From assembly GCA_033239525.1 (NCBI GenBank), contig BSYO01000026.1, positions 1,922,001-1,986,000 on the forward strand: 64,000 nt of DNA, given 5' to 3'. The first letter of the stretch is position 1. Each line of letters begins with the position of its first letter. Position numbers and translations under genes: made by a program. Of the stretch, positions 21,750 through 34,405 are shown piece after piece. The notes under the pieces were generated by a model. That model saw only the letters and a list, made by a program, of their open reading frames with translations, searched no databases and had not been told where the DNA came from. The stretch is from Nepenthes gracilis. Lineage: Eukaryota > Streptophyta > Magnoliopsida > Caryophyllales > Nepenthaceae.

Positions 21750-24692
21750 TGATGTTTCTCAATGTCCCGACTTAATTTATGAATTAAGGTATTACCCAAT
21801 CAAGTGTGGATGTCCAAATAGTAATGGGTCCGATCTTCACAATTTTAAATTAAATCTTGTTCACCATAATAAAATAAATAAGAGTTAAAAGATATATGAA
21901 ACTCGCTTTCTATTATATCCTCTAATATTTAAATTAATGATCTTTTTATTTAGATAAAAAAAATATATAAAAAAATAAATGTGAGAAATTATAGAGGATG
22001 GGTATCAATGTTTTTGTATGGATGGCAATGCTCATTTCTGTGCACTCCTTTGGTAGAATTATTATAAGATACTTGTTTAAATTTTATCATAATCCTAATT
22101 AATTAAATTAAATTAATTAAAATTAAAGTCTAAGAATAAAAAAAATTGGGTTAAAAGTTAAACTTGAATTAGGACACATCAAGTTGATTGGTGCCCAACC
22201 AGTGCTTAATGTGCGCCCGTGCATGGGAAGGTAAAATTTTCACGCTTCGGAGATGCTTGATTGGCGCCTGAGCGCACTTGGACAGAATAATCACGCTTGA
22301 TACACGTTCAATGGACACTTGAGCGTATGGAGGCCCAATGCCCACGCTTGAGGTACATCTAAGGCGACACTCGTGCGTTATAATATTTATCGATGGCACC
22401 TAACATGCGCTTAACCAGTACTCGAGCGTTACTTCAGTATAAATATGAGACTCAATTGATTTTTTTGTCATTTTTTAGCAAAATTTGAGAGATGAGAGAG
22501 AAGGAGTGAGGAGAACAGAGAGAATGAGAGAGAGGAAGCCAACGAAGCGCAATTCAAGTGAATCAAAGATAAAATTTTGGTAATTCTCTGTCAATGCAAG
22601 TGCATTTCAACTCTTTCTATTATTATTGCTATTATTTTTTTAATTTTTTAAATATTTTTTATTTTAAATACTTATGCATGACATAATTTTAAATATATAA
22701 TTTTTTTATTTAGTATGTATGTGAACTTTTTTTAATTTTTCAATAATTATACATGAAATTCATATCTAAACTCATAAATATAGTATCGCTTAGCTAATTT
22801 GTAAAATTGCTCTGTATATATGTGTTAAATTTATAATTTAATGATTTTACATATGATAAATTTTATGTCTCTTGTTGTAATATATTCTGAACTTTTAAAT
22901 ATATGTTTGCATATTCTGAATTTCAACACAATTGGTCATGCATGTATGCCAATTGAATTAAAATTTGTTGAGACATTTTTAAGTTACTAATTTCTACACT
23001 TTACTGCACTTTTGTTAAATTTTGCCACATTACCATACTAATTGAGCATTCTATATTTTAAAATTAATCATAACTAAAATTCTGTAAAAAGTATAAATAT
23101 TACATGATAAGATTTTATAGAACTTAAAGAGAAAATTTTATAATTATGTTAAAAAGTATGATATTTTTTTAGAATAAAAAATTTAAAAATATAAAAAAAT
23201 GTGCAGAGTTTTTATAATTATAAATATTGGACCATGATTATATTTTAACGAGTAGTATATTATATATTTTTAATATATTATAGTAGTAATTGAGATTCAA
23301 ACCTATCATTCACAGGTAAAAGTAGCATTCGGTCACATCTATAAGGTTATATGTATGACGGTCACCCATGGTCTGAAATAATAGTGTGTGGCTTTTGATT
23401 GTATGAAAATAAATATAATTTGAGTTTTAATTATCCGCTCATTTAGTCAATGAGATCTTACTAACTCTTGGTCCCTAAGAAAATTTATATTTGAGCATGA
23501 ATTTACATCACATTTAGTTAAGTATTGAAAAGATAAAATCAAAAATTCATATCATTACATCATATTCTATTATTCCTTCTGATATATTTTTAATACAAAT
23601 TATATATATTTAATTATAAATCATATATCTTACTAAACATCTAACTCACTCTTTTTATTTTATGAATCCTTTAGATGATAAGGCCAGATACTTGTAGAAC
23701 AACCACAACTAAATGATGAATTGTGCGAGGGAATTAGAATTCAGAGTACATGATGTTTAATGTTGTGTTTGATCTTCGAACAATAGTTTAATATTTTTGT
23801 TGATGATTATTGGTCTGTAAAATTTTTGGGATGAATATTGATGTTTTTAATATTATGTGGATATAGTTTAAGTTAATTATGGTTTGTAGTTTTGGGATAA
23901 CGGCTATCTAGTAGTAGACAATAGTGGAAATTTAGATTTTAACAAAATTACATTATTTTGATTTTATATTATACAAATATAACTCCTTACGTAAAATCTA
24001 AAATATCGATATGGGCCGATGTTGAAGTCACATGATTATATGGCATATTTTGGCTCCCGTGTATAGTTTATATTGTTTTATTTTAGTTGATTGAGGTATC
24101 AATATAAAATTCAAGTCCAAAGTTAATTAGATGACTAATTGATTAATTTATAATATTGGATAATTGTTAATGATGTGATTAAAATTTGAGACGTAACAAT
24201 AGCTTTGATATTCGTACACTCGTCAGATGGAGTGTCTTTTGTATTTGTGTACTCGTTTAGTGGAGTGTCTTTATCTTGTCATCATTCTCAGATGTTGTTC
24301 TCTTGTTTCCTTGTTCTTGTCCCCCCCTCCTCTTTGGGAGAAAGGACTTATTTATATAAGAAGTGTCGTTTTGATGATGAGCGTTGGAATCAATACATGG
24401 GTATGAGACTGCTTTAGGTGAGGTCATTGCTAGCATGTATAATGGTTGCCTTAACTCAATGGCGGGATTGACTGACTTCCAACTACTGGATTGACTTAGT
24501 CGTTATTTGTATTCGATCATTAAGTAGTTCATTATGATATTTTAATATCCGACTATTTAGGTTGTGTCTATTGGTTCATGCTTGGTACGCTATTCTCCTG
24601 ATGGATTGTGCGGCATCTTTGACTAGGCCGTTGATATTGGAATTCATATTCACTTGTGCACTGGGTTCGCCCATTTATGGCTATATCCATCA
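21750..24692 (-). repeat. 3' LTR of element 2, interrupted by a family B LTR
   Basis: Starts TGATGTTTCTCAATG, ends TATATCCATCA, and matches the 5' LTR at 30495-31305 in two blocks. 21750-22060 pairs with 30495-30800, and 24199-24692 pairs with 30803-31305. The shared motif GGAGTGTCTTTATCTTGTC (24250) is doubled as two roughly 31-bp units in both LTRs. Confidence 0.85.
22063..24198 (+). mobile_element. Family B solo LTR, copy B1
   Basis: Interrupts the 3' LTR of element 2, so one can say where it starts (TATAAGATACTTG) and ends (GAGACGTAACA) within a few bases. Order of parts: GC-richer imperfect repeats with CTTGAGCGT/CTCGAGCG motifs (22190-22430), a TATA box (TATAAATA, 22438), a GA-rich leader (22490-22550), GGTAATTCTC, then AT-rich DNA. 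Related minus-strand copies lie at 32367-34405 and 39135-42963. No coding region. Confidence 0.7.
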
Positions 24693-24705
24693 CTTACCCC
24701 CCGTG
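24693..24705 (-). promoter_or_regulatory. Polypurine tract of element 2
   Basis: On the minus strand, CGGGGGGTAAG stands immediately before the LTR start TGATGG. This is the expected position of the plus-strand priming purine tract. A nearby CCCCCC/GGGGGG pair could form a small hairpin. Confidence 0.7.
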
Positions 24706-25600
24706 TTGGGGGGTTTAAATTTTAACTCCCAAAATGTTATTGATGAGATGCTAGTTATAACTCCATTAATGAGAATTCTCTCTCCAAATATTCTACTATT
24801 TTGGGATCTTATTTAGTAGGATTTTATTCTCTGCTATCAGTGTTGAGATTTATTATCTTCTTGAGTTGAATGCTTATTACGTACTCATCTCGATTATAAA
24901 TTGAGGAGCTCTCTTTGCTTTGCATCATTAGACATCCCTTATCTTTCTCGGTGGTATGTTTGTTCTGAGCCACATCGTGCCTTTGCTACTAAGAATCGAA
25001 GTTGGTGGGAGCTCTCTTCTAACCTTTGAAGTAGAGATTTGAGGAGATGTTTGAAAATTATCTTGATTACCTTCTTTTATATGGAAAACCGCATTGGTTT
25101 CATTCTTTTACATCTGTCCCAAAACCAAGCCTATGTCGCGTGGCAAGCTTTTGCCGTGACAAGGCTTCCATAGCCATAATTATGGCGACTACAATAGGTT
25201 TTAGAAGATGGTTTTTTGTTTCCTCCCCCCATAAAACTATTGAAGTTTCTGGAGAACTGTTGTGGTTCTTGGAGAAAGGGCTTTTCTTTCTCTTGTCAGG
25301 CCGTCGTTCTACTTTTTCTTTCTTTTTCGCTCAAGTTATACTTTTACTATTATAAATTTGTACGTTATAAAAGAAATCAATAAATAGAACTACTAGAATG
25401 ATGTTCTTTTTTCTTTGTATGGCTCCAATATTTTGGTCATGCTTAAAATTTTATGTTAAACTCACACAATTTAATAGTCTATTTAATCAATCGTCTAGAT
25501 ACTTTAGGTTTCTGCAAGATTTCCTTTAATTACTGATAAGTTAGGACGAAGATTTTATAAGCTTGGAATATGGTCAAAAGTTTCTGACAGAGTGGATTAG
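24706..25600 (-). other. Element 2 interior without recognisable integrase
   Basis: Lies between RNase H and the purine tract, where integrase belongs in Ty3/gypsy elements. I found no HHCC, DDE or GPF/Y-like motif in either strand. Open stretches at 24562-24816 and 25047-25355 (plus strand) have no protein features. The region is either a deletion scar with unrelated sequence or too decayed to read. Confidence 0.5.
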
Positions 25601-25627
25601 TATTAGAGCAATCCTTTCATCATGCAA

Positions 25628-27120
25628 TTAACGAAACTCAGTATTTGTCAAAATTTTCTTAACGTAATAGATCGACCATTGCACCTCAAATTCTTGTCTA
25701 ACTACGACCGAGTTTAGCGTCATGTTGAATATCACCAAATAGAGATCTAATTTCTCGCTTTCTTTCAAAGAAAACAATAGATGAGAGTTGTCAAGGTATT
25801 TCTTTAATTCTTTAAAAGATGTTTGGCAGTCCTCCATCTATTGAAATTCGTTTGTCTTAATTTCTTTCAAGGTCTTGAAAAATAAAAAATATTTTTTTGC
25901 AAATTTTGTCAAGAATTGAGAAAGTGTTGTAAGTCTCGATTAACCTTTGGACTTTTTTTGAGGTGAATTTATGTCCATAATTGCTTTTATCTTTTCGAGG
26001 TTCGCCTCATTTCCCTGTGAGATATCATAAACCTAGGGAACGTTTTAGAAATTACTCCGAAAACGCACTTTGTAGGATTCAACTTTATTTGGTGTGCTTG
26101 AAGCACCTCGAAAGCTTCACCTAGGTCACGAATATGATCGTCGGTTATTATACTTTTGATGAATATATCGTCTACATATACCTCAATATTCCTTTCGATT
26201 TGTGCATTGAATATTTTATTTACCAACATCTGGCCCGTCACTCTTACATTTTTTTAGACTGAAGGGTATGATTTTATAACAGTACATTCCCTAATCAGCT
26301 ACGAAGGAGGTGAGCTCTTTATCATCAAGACTCATCCATATCTTGTTGTACCCTAATAGGTGTCCATGAAATTTAATAACTCATACCCAGATGTTTAGTT
26401 TGCCAACAGATCGATTCATAGTAATGAAAAGTTGTCTTTCGGATATACTTTATTTACGTAATGAAATCGACGCACATCTGCCAATTTTCAATACTTTCCT
26501 TGATGAGCACTTTGCTCCACAGCCAGTTTAGGCATTGAACTTTCCTTATGAAGCCTATGTTGAGAAACTTTTTGACATCCTCTCTCATAACAATTAGTTT
26601 CTAAATGAAGTGGTTTCTCTATTTCTACCTAACCAATTTATATCTAAAATTAAGGTCTAACTTATGGATCATCATCTCAATCATAATTTCTGATATATTT
26701 ATAGGAGTCAATGCAAACATATCTGAGTTCTTTTGCAGGAAAGTTATTAGCCATTCACGCAATTAACTCGACAAAGAGCCTCCAATCTATACGTATTTCT
26801 TAGGCTCATTCAGACCCAATAGAATTTGGTTAGTTGATTTGTTGAACTGACCTAACTGTAGGGCTACTTCATCTAGGAGGTCAAAATTTTTAATCAGCTC
26901 ATTCAAGAATCGTCGATTGACTTGAGATAGCTAGCATGTTTCGATGTTGACTTGGTCTCCCAAGACCTCTCTAACTTAACATGTTGTCATGAATTTTATT
27001 TTCAAATGTGGGATCGATATCATTACTTCGAACACAACCAAGTAGGGTCACCCTAATATTGTATTGTAGACCAAAGGTAGGTCGACTATTCAGAACCTGA
27101 GCATTCAAAACGTTGTCTTT
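25628..27120 (-). pseudogene. Protease, reverse transcriptase and RNase H of element 2
   Basis: Minus-strand motifs include an RT catalytic region (IEVYVDDIFIKSIITDDHI, 26130-26195), followed by IKLNPTKCVFGV (26060-26095). RNase H entry is at 25628-25837 (CQTSFKELKKYLDNSHLL). The same order and spacing occur in element 1. Several stops and frameshifts interrupt it. The upstream part (26250-27120) is poorly readable and only inferred to hold the rest of RT and protease. Confidence 0.8.
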
Positions 27121-27821
27121 GGGTATATTCCTAATGTGACTTCTAATTGGATAGTTTCCTAGACCAGTACAGGTTCATTGTCCAATTCGTATAATGGTCC
27201 CTTGGCCTCTCTCATTTGTTCTTTTTCCTGTTCAAGGTTAAAGTAGGTATCAAAATATAGCAAAGTAGGCATCATGTAAGTGTCCCTTTCCAGATGAGAG
27301 CCTTAATTTCTTTTTATAGAGTCCGATAGTACTTAATGTTGTGACCTAGAGATTGATGGCTTTTAAATAACTCGGAAACAACGCGGGTGTCGCTATTCTA
27401 AACTTTCATCCCATGCTCCAAAATTTGATTGGCCTTCCAGCCGAGTCTAAACCCTTTTCACTCGGAGCTTCTCAGGCCTCGTGGTCATTAGGCCGCGAAA
27501 TCACCTCCTCTATGGGATACTTTTTCCTTTGATTCCTCTTTCTAAACGTAGAAGTTTGAGAATTGCGAGATAGAGCCCCAGTGAATGTCTTTCCAATTTG
27601 TTACAAATGGTTTGGATGACATTGAAAATTATGTCGACCTATGCTGCCAATATCTCCACATTTATATTCGTGGTTGGACAAATATTTTCATGGCTGCTTT
27701 TCTGTCAGTCGTCACAATGAGAAATGACGTCCTTAGATAGTATGCTTGTCTAGGTCTTTGTGTTCGCCTTACTCTTTCTCTTCGATTAGGTGGCTTGACT
27801 TTCGTTTTCCCACAAACAGCT
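27121..27821 (-). pseudogene. gag relic of element 2
   Basis: Minus-strand reading near 27290-27375 gives HQSLGHNIKYYRTL then KEIKALIWKGTL. This is the gag C-terminal segment equivalent to HGHDTEDC-LKDEIEALIRRG in Tat-type elements. The remaining gag is strongly decayed. Confidence 0.65.
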
Positions 27822-28047
27822 TGTGACATCTTAAATATTTTTTGAATCTTTTATTATAAATTATATAAAAATTATTGGGTTACATTTAAAAAGAAATAAG
27901 TAAAAATATATATTTAATTGGGTAATTTCTTAGATTGGGCTTAATGGGCCCAAGTTTTAGTACTTGAACTTGATCTTGATATCATTTAAAGGATTTAAAC
28001 ATTTATGATTATATTATATTTGCAAAATAATAGTAGAATAAAATTAA

Positions 28048-28049
<2 letters not shown>

Positions 28050-28083
<34 letters not shown>
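28050..28083 (+). repeat. (TAA)n microsatellite
   Basis: About eleven perfect TAA units. Confidence 0.95.
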
Positions 28084-28084
<1 letters not shown>

Positions 28085-28859
28085 CGGAATAAAAGAAAAG
28101 AAGAAGAAATGGAGGAAAGAAATAAGAAAGGAAAATAGGAAAGGAAAAGATAGAGGGGGAAATTGCGCGATTCAGCAGCGGTAGGGAGAATGAAGGAAAT
28201 CGACGTCCTAAATAGATACCAACTAAACCTTAATCGGATCCTTCTTTACATAAGGAGCCAGTGGTGAGGAGAGGGAGGCACGAACCGAAGAGGGAAGCCA
28301 TGCAAGGATCAAAGAGAAAAGTCATTGTTGCCTTTTACTCCAATAGAAAAATAAGAAATTGGGGCAAGTAAATTCTTCTATTTTTTCTATCGATGTCGAC
28401 TTTCTGTTTGTATGGTTGGATTTGATGGGGAATGAATGAAAATTCGGTTACAAATCGTGAATAACGAAAACAGACCCCATGGCTCCGATGGTGAAAAACC
28501 TTATATTTGCTCGGTTTCGAGGTGAAATTTAGTAGGATTATTTTACAAACCCATATTCTTCGTATGGGAAAAGAGAAAAAAAAAGAAGAAGCTTTCCTTG
28601 CTTTTTTGTGGGAATCGATCTCGTCAATGGAATAGAGCACTATGCCCTTTTTTTTTCCATAATTATAGTAGTGTGAAAATGGGGAGATGTGATTCAAGAT
28701 TTTTGTTTCGTTGATGTGTGATTCATGGGCAAGAGTTTTTAGGCACGTATTTGAGGAATTTACATGTATAAATACACGGATTAATTATATAATTGTGTGT
28801 ATATATATACACATACATATATATGAGGATGGTGTCTGTTTGAAAATGATGTACCCGTT

Positions 28860-29100
28860 ATGTACACCGTGTTTGCGTGTGTGTGAGTATAAGTGTGTGT
28901 AGCATGTGTGCTACTAGGTGTGTGGGTGTTGCCGTGTATGTGTGTGTGTGTATGCAATGTGTGCATGTGTGTCTGGGTAAGTAGTGTTTGTTGTTGTGTG
29001 TGCGTGCCTGGGTATGTATGTACAAGTGTGTGTAGTGTGCTACTGTGTGGTGTGTGTACTAGTAGAGGCGGTGAAGGTGTGAGTGTGTGTATTGAAAGTA
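28860..29100 (+). repeat. TG-rich simple repeat
   Basis: Long imperfect run of GTGTGT with TGCATG and TGGGT interruptions. Alternating purine-pyrimidine sequence of this kind can adopt Z-DNA. The open frames through it are composition artefacts. Confidence 0.9.
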
Positions 29101-30485
29101 AGTGTGGCCGTATATGTTTATATATTAAAATTATGAGTTGGAAGAAATTAATGTCAATTATTATTTTAATTGAACATTTGTAAAATTAGCCAAATAGTTG
29201 AATAAAGAGAGAAATTGTGATCTTGTTTGGTAGTGTTAAAATAACAAATATTTTTGATAGCCTTAGAAATAAAATTGGGATATTGAGTGAGTTAAAAAGG
29301 ATTTAATAAAATATTATGGTATTTGATTGAATATTCAAACTTTCCTTGAATTTTATCTCGTTCTTATGATAAATGAGTCTTTGTGTTGGTTTAACTGCAT
29401 ATGTATATTTTATTGGTACACTATAAATAAGTAAAGACGAGTGTACGAAATCTCTATAGTATTTGGACGAATGGGAATTCGTGAAACCTTAGAATAGTTT
29501 ATACTTTTTCAACATTTATTTCATTTTAAAAGTCGATGTCGTTGTTATTAAGGAGGGATACTTATAATATAATGATCATCATAAAGAATGATATCAGGGA
29601 TATCATTGGCGAGAGGTATCAGAGATGGTATGAGCATATTACAAGTACAATATCTAGGAGACTGTAGGGATAATGGGGATGTCATGGATATCGGGTAGCC
29701 TCGTGATACTTACCCAACCATTAGAGGCGTAAATATGCGGCATTTGGTTCACTACGGAAGAAGAAGGTCAACGAAGATTATTATTATCTCACACAGTAAA
29801 GATTATTATTATCTCGTACAGTTGTGATCTCCTATTGAATTGATTATTGGATTCGAAGGGAATCATATTGTATTCCTATTATTTAGATATTTATATGGCT
29901 TTTGAATCGTCAATATGACATATTATTGAATATTGGATAGCGAATTGTATGCCAAATATTATTAATGATTTTTATATATTTGATATTATAATCTAATATA
30001 CTTATTTATATTCCTATATTATTATTTATATTTATTTGTTGAGTACTCGACTCATTTTTATATATTTTTTTGGCTTCAAAGTAAATAGGTTGATATCAGA
30101 TTAGCGAAGATTGTATATCATTGTGGTTATTTCAAGTAGAGACAAACCTCGACGCCCGAGACTATTATGATTGGAGATTTAGATTATTTATTAACTTATT
30201 AGTATTTGGACATTTATCTGGACTTTATTCACAAAAATTTAATGTTATGAATATTTGTGTTTTCTTTTTATTTCGAGAAACTTTTTATTATAGACATTAT
30301 ATTTTTTCATGCATTTATAAGGATTGTTAATAATCATTGATTTTTGGTGATTAACAATTTTGAGTTCATTTATATTTATAAACGTTAAAATTTTATTATG
30401 GATAATTGACGATTTCTATGAGCTAGATGATCTTTTATAGAATCGGTCTGGGCTGAATCCGAGGACTTAGGTTTGAATCATTACA

Positions 30486-30494
30486 TAGCACCAA
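30486..30494 (-). promoter_or_regulatory. Primer-binding-site remnant of element 2
   Basis: On the minus strand TTGGTGCTA follows the LTR end CACATCA directly. This is the position of the tRNA primer-binding site and resembles the TGGCGCC-type start of Tat elements with C-to-T changes. The adjacent solo LTR insertion cuts off the rest. Confidence 0.55.
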
Positions 30495-31305
30495 TGATGT
30501 GTGTCGAGGATCTGAATTAAAATATGAATTAGGGTGCCACTTCTATAGCGCCTAGGTACTCAAACAATAATTGGTCCAATTTTTATAATTTAAAATTTAA
30601 ATCTTACACACTACAATAAAATAAATAAGAGATAAAAGATATACAGGATTCGCTACTCGATATATTTTTCAATACTTAAGTCAATAATTTTTTTATTCAG
30701 ATGTAAAACATGTAAGGAAATATATGCGATAATTTATAGAGGATAGTGATGAATGTTTGTATGGAGGGCAATACTCCTTACTGTACACCCATTTGGTAGT
30801 GTAGCTCTGATGTTCATGCACTCATCTGATTGAGTATCTTTTATATTTATGCACTCGTCTAATGGAGTGACTTTATCTTGTCGTCGTTCTCAAACATTGT
30901 TGTTCTCTCGTTTCCTAGTTCTTTTCCCTACCTATTTAAGAATAATATTTTATTTATAGTGAGAGGCGTCATTCGGATCACAAATGCCATTTTAGTGTTC
31001 AATGCGTAGGTAAGATGTCGCATTAGGTGAGGAGCATTACTAGTATGTGTAACAGTTATCTCAATTCAATAGCAGGATCACTTGACTTTTAACTATTAGA
31101 TCGACTCAATTGTCGCCTATATTCCGTCATTATGTGGCTCATCATAATCCTTTTAACACCTAATTGTTCAAATCGTACTTATTGGTTCATGCGTTGGTGC
31201 GCTACTCGTCTAATGGGTTATGTGACATCTTATTTTGAACCGTCAGCATTTAAATCCCTTATCCACTTATGCACTGAACCATTCCATTTTTAGTCTTACC
31301 CATCA
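30495..31305 (-). repeat. 5' LTR of element 2
   Basis: 811 bp, TGATGTGTGTCGAGG to CTTACCCATCA, followed by target duplication ATATT. Collinear with the interrupted 3' LTR. It holds two roughly 31-bp repeats around CACTCGTCTAATGGAGTG (about 30815-30870). Confidence 0.85.
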
Positions 31306-31599
31306 ATATTAAAATGATGAATGGTTGGTAAATCAGATGTGAACAATGACACCGAGGATAAAATATCATGTGCCATTAGATTTATTAGCAGCGGAGGAAT
31401 TATATAATATATATAACAAATGATCATGATATTGTATCATATTTTTTTAAAAAAAATATATATTATAATTATATATCTTTGAATGATTAATTAATATTAT
31501 AATATTAAATATTATTTTTATCATTCTAATGAAGTTAGGTGTGCAATTATGGGGATGGTGAATCACGTGGTCTAGCCTACTTCAACAACTTTAGGCGGC

Positions 31600-31800
31600 G
31601 AGGGGACCCCTTTTTTTTAAAGATTCAGATAAATTATTTTTTTAAATTTAAGTTATTTATTTAAAAATAAATAATTATAATTTAATAATTTATTTTTATT
31701 TTTTTATTTTTTAAAAAAAAAATAATTAAATTATAATTTATCTATTTTAAAATAAAAAAAAAATATTCTTTATCTCTTTAAAAATGAAACCCCCGATGAA
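31600..31800. repeat. AT-rich foldback repeat, copy 1
   Basis: About 200 bp with G/C-rich tips (GGGGACCCC-TTTAAAGA on the left, TCTTTAAAAATGAAACCCCC on the right) and a long AT palindrome around TTATTTATTTAAAAATAAATAA. Similar units lie at 34955-35150, 45870-46035 and 46130-46320. It looks like a MITE family, but no clear target duplication was found. Confidence 0.5.
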
Positions 31801-32366
31801 ACAACAAACTCCCCTCTTAAATTAGCTTCTTCTTTTTTAATGCGCCAGCTCATATTTATTTATTTATTTATGATAAATAATCGTTTCTCATATGTCTATA
31901 ATTGAATAAAAAAATTATAAAATAATTTAAATAATAATTCTATATTTAACTATAATACATTAGATAATATTAAATGCAATCAAATTTATAATTATAATTA
32001 TTTTTTTTTAAAATATTTTTCAACTTCATGGCTAAACGGCACGTGAAACATTTATGAACGTTGAATAAATATACCTTGCCATAGAAAACCCTAATTTTCT
32101 CGTTTCTCATACTTTGGCTTTAAAGTGGCACTTTTAATGTCTCACTGCTGACCTAATTTTTTCAACTAAGCATTTATATTGAATTAGGAAAATTTGTCGC
32201 TCTTTGCCTCAATTTTATGCATGTTCATACTACCAATCTACCAGACGAGCAACTGACCATGCCACTGACATGGTCCCCACTTGTCACGTTCCCTTACCTA
32301 ACCTGAATAATTAACGGAATTAATCCATCTTATTTTGGATTACTCATATTATTAGGTTAATCTGTT

Positions 32367-34405
32367 TGTAAATTTAAGATTCGAAATAAAGCTATCACAA
32401 GTTCTAAAATTTTGAACCAGCCTTGGATGTAAATGATAAGTCGATAACAACTGACCCAAGAATATAATAACTAGTCGAAATACAGGATCTGAAGTTGCCA
32501 CACTCGAAAAGGGCTCCATATACTAATTGCAACATGACGCCAATAAGTACGTAAAGAGATACGTCTATATAAATATTAGAGTAATCAAATAGTCATATAA
32601 GAAAATTGAAATCCAATTACATTACTCATAAGAACATTGCAATAACTAAATTGTTATAAAATCAATCAATCGAAATGAAAATAACTCGTCCTACGACAAC
32701 TATTTCAGAATCAAATATAACATCTGATTCCTTTCAATTCCTAGTCTAATTTCCTTGAACCGGCTCCTCAGCCATAATCTTTACATGTAATTGTCCGATC
32801 CCACTGATTTTGAGGGGGTTAATGAAATACAAAAGTAAAAATGAGTTAATTGTTTAATAATGTATATAACTTATAAAATCAAACATATTATTTTTCTCAA
32901 AACTATGCAGAAAGGAATATAATCAAATTTCAGATTCAAAACCAAAAGATATTCGTAACAATCATGTATAATTTTAAATTGATAACTCGGTTTTTAACTC
33001 TAGTCAATACGCTATGAAACTATACTCAAACCATACTAATTCTTATAAATCAAGAGCTAGTAAGGTCCTACTGACAAATGAAAAAATAATCAAAATTCGA
33101 GTTATATTTATTTTTATACAACCAAAAGTTTGGTATTACTGTTTAAAACTAGTAATTAGGTTATTATACATATAATCTTATAATATACTAAAATATATCA
33201 TAATATATCACCACTAATTTTCTTATAATTGTCAAATACATAAATAGATAAAACCTCTATACAAATACAAATAGTTATTTATATTTTTTTCATTTAAAAA
33301 AAATATTTTCAATTCTTTCATAAATTGTAAATTTTTTTAAAAATTATTTCAATTATTTATCATGTAAAAGCATAAAATTTTGCAGAAATTTAAACATATT
33401 TATTTTAAAATATAAAATGCTACATTATAAGATTTTTAAACATGTAAAATTATTTTCAACAATAAATGATAGAAAAATCAGTAAAATTTCTTAATTTTAA
33501 CATTTTATTTCCATTAACAAATATACAATGGCAAATTAATGAGTTTTTAGAACATGTAAGAAATAAGCTTAGTAATTTTAAGCATACAGGAATAATATGT
33601 ATAAATTTAAAACATACGAAAACCATTTACATATGAGTTCAGCACATGTATATGTTGTGATATAGAAAATCAATTGAATAATATAATTTACATGGGCTCT
33701 GACATTGATTCTATACAATATTGCAGGAGATGAGAAAATAGTATATACATGTAATGAATAAATATCTTAAGTACGAAAATATAATTTAAAATAAATACTC
33801 AAGCACGAAAATAAATACTCAAGGGAAGTCGAATAAATTCAGTAACAAAGAAAGTGAGGCTTGGGATGGCTTACATTGACTTCAAATTCACTAAAATTTT
33901 TCTTGGATTTACTTCAAATAACCTTTTTTAGTTTTTTCTCTCTCCTTCTTTCTCTTCTCCTTTTCTTCTTCTCAATCTTCATTTAAAATCTAGTAGAAAA
34001 TAATTAAAAATTAGTCGAATATGAATTATATAGAAGACTAGTATACGTGCATGCGTTAGGCGCGTATTGGGCGCCGCAACTAAATATTATAACGCACAAG
34101 CATCACATTAGATACACATCGGGTGTTAGTTATCTGCCAGTAATACGTTCAAATGTCCATCGAGCATGCATTGAGCGTGAACATTCTACCAATACACATT
34201 CGAGTTTCGATCAGGCATTCTTCAAGCACAATCTCTCCCCTCAAAACACACATGTATGTACTTTAAGCACAGGTCAAGTGTCACTCAGCCTGACATAACC
34301 CAATCTAAAGACTTTGACCTAATTTTTTTCTTTGACTTTAATTTCATTTATCATAACTTAATTAATCATAACAAAAATTAAAATTTTTAAAACTCGTACC
34401 TTACA
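32367..34405 (-). mobile_element. Family B solo LTR, copy B2
   Basis: Minus-strand relative of B1. The sequence around GTGCGTTATAATATTTA, the GA-rich leader (33930-33990 on the plus strand, as CT-rich) and the segment around CATTTGTCAGTAGGACCTTACTAG all align in order. Ends TGTAAATTTAAG and CGTACCTTACA (plus strand) are inferred from B1 and B3. No flanking duplication survives. Confidence 0.6.

Larger units (their letters stand above)
27822..30485 (+). mobile_element. 2.66-kb solo LTR inserted beside the primer-binding site of element 2
   Basis: Starts TGTGACATCTTAAA and ends GAATCATTACA. Flanks CAGCT (27817-27821) and TAGCA (30486-30490) share AGC but are an imperfect duplication. Contents: (TAA)n at 28050-28083, a long purine-only stretch near 28090-28160, a TG-rich simple-sequence region (28860-29100), then AT-rich DNA. 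No coding region. Orientation is inferred from the GA-rich leader. Confidence 0.65.
21750..31305 (-). mobile_element. Tat-like Ty3/gypsy retrotransposon 2, nested insertions
   Basis: A complete insertion flanked by perfect ATATT duplications (21745-21749 and 31306-31310). On the minus strand it has a 5' LTR (30495-31305), primer-binding-like site, gag, protease, RT, RNase H, a purine tract and a 3' LTR (21750-24692). Removing the family B insert from the 3' LTR leaves about 802 bp, agreeing with the 811-bp 5' LTR. A second solo LTR (27822-30485) sits beside the primer-binding site. Coding parts are broken by stops and no integrase was recognised between RNase H and the purine tract. Confidence 0.88.

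Noticed and set aside
25600..27821. Endogenous pararetrovirus as an alternative to a retrotransposon
   Set aside because: Flanking LTRs, a purine tract, a primer-binding site and 5-bp target duplications identify an LTR retrotransposon.
28781..29183. Cys/Val- and His/Thr-rich open frames on both strands
   Set aside because: Produced by the TG-rich simple repeat.
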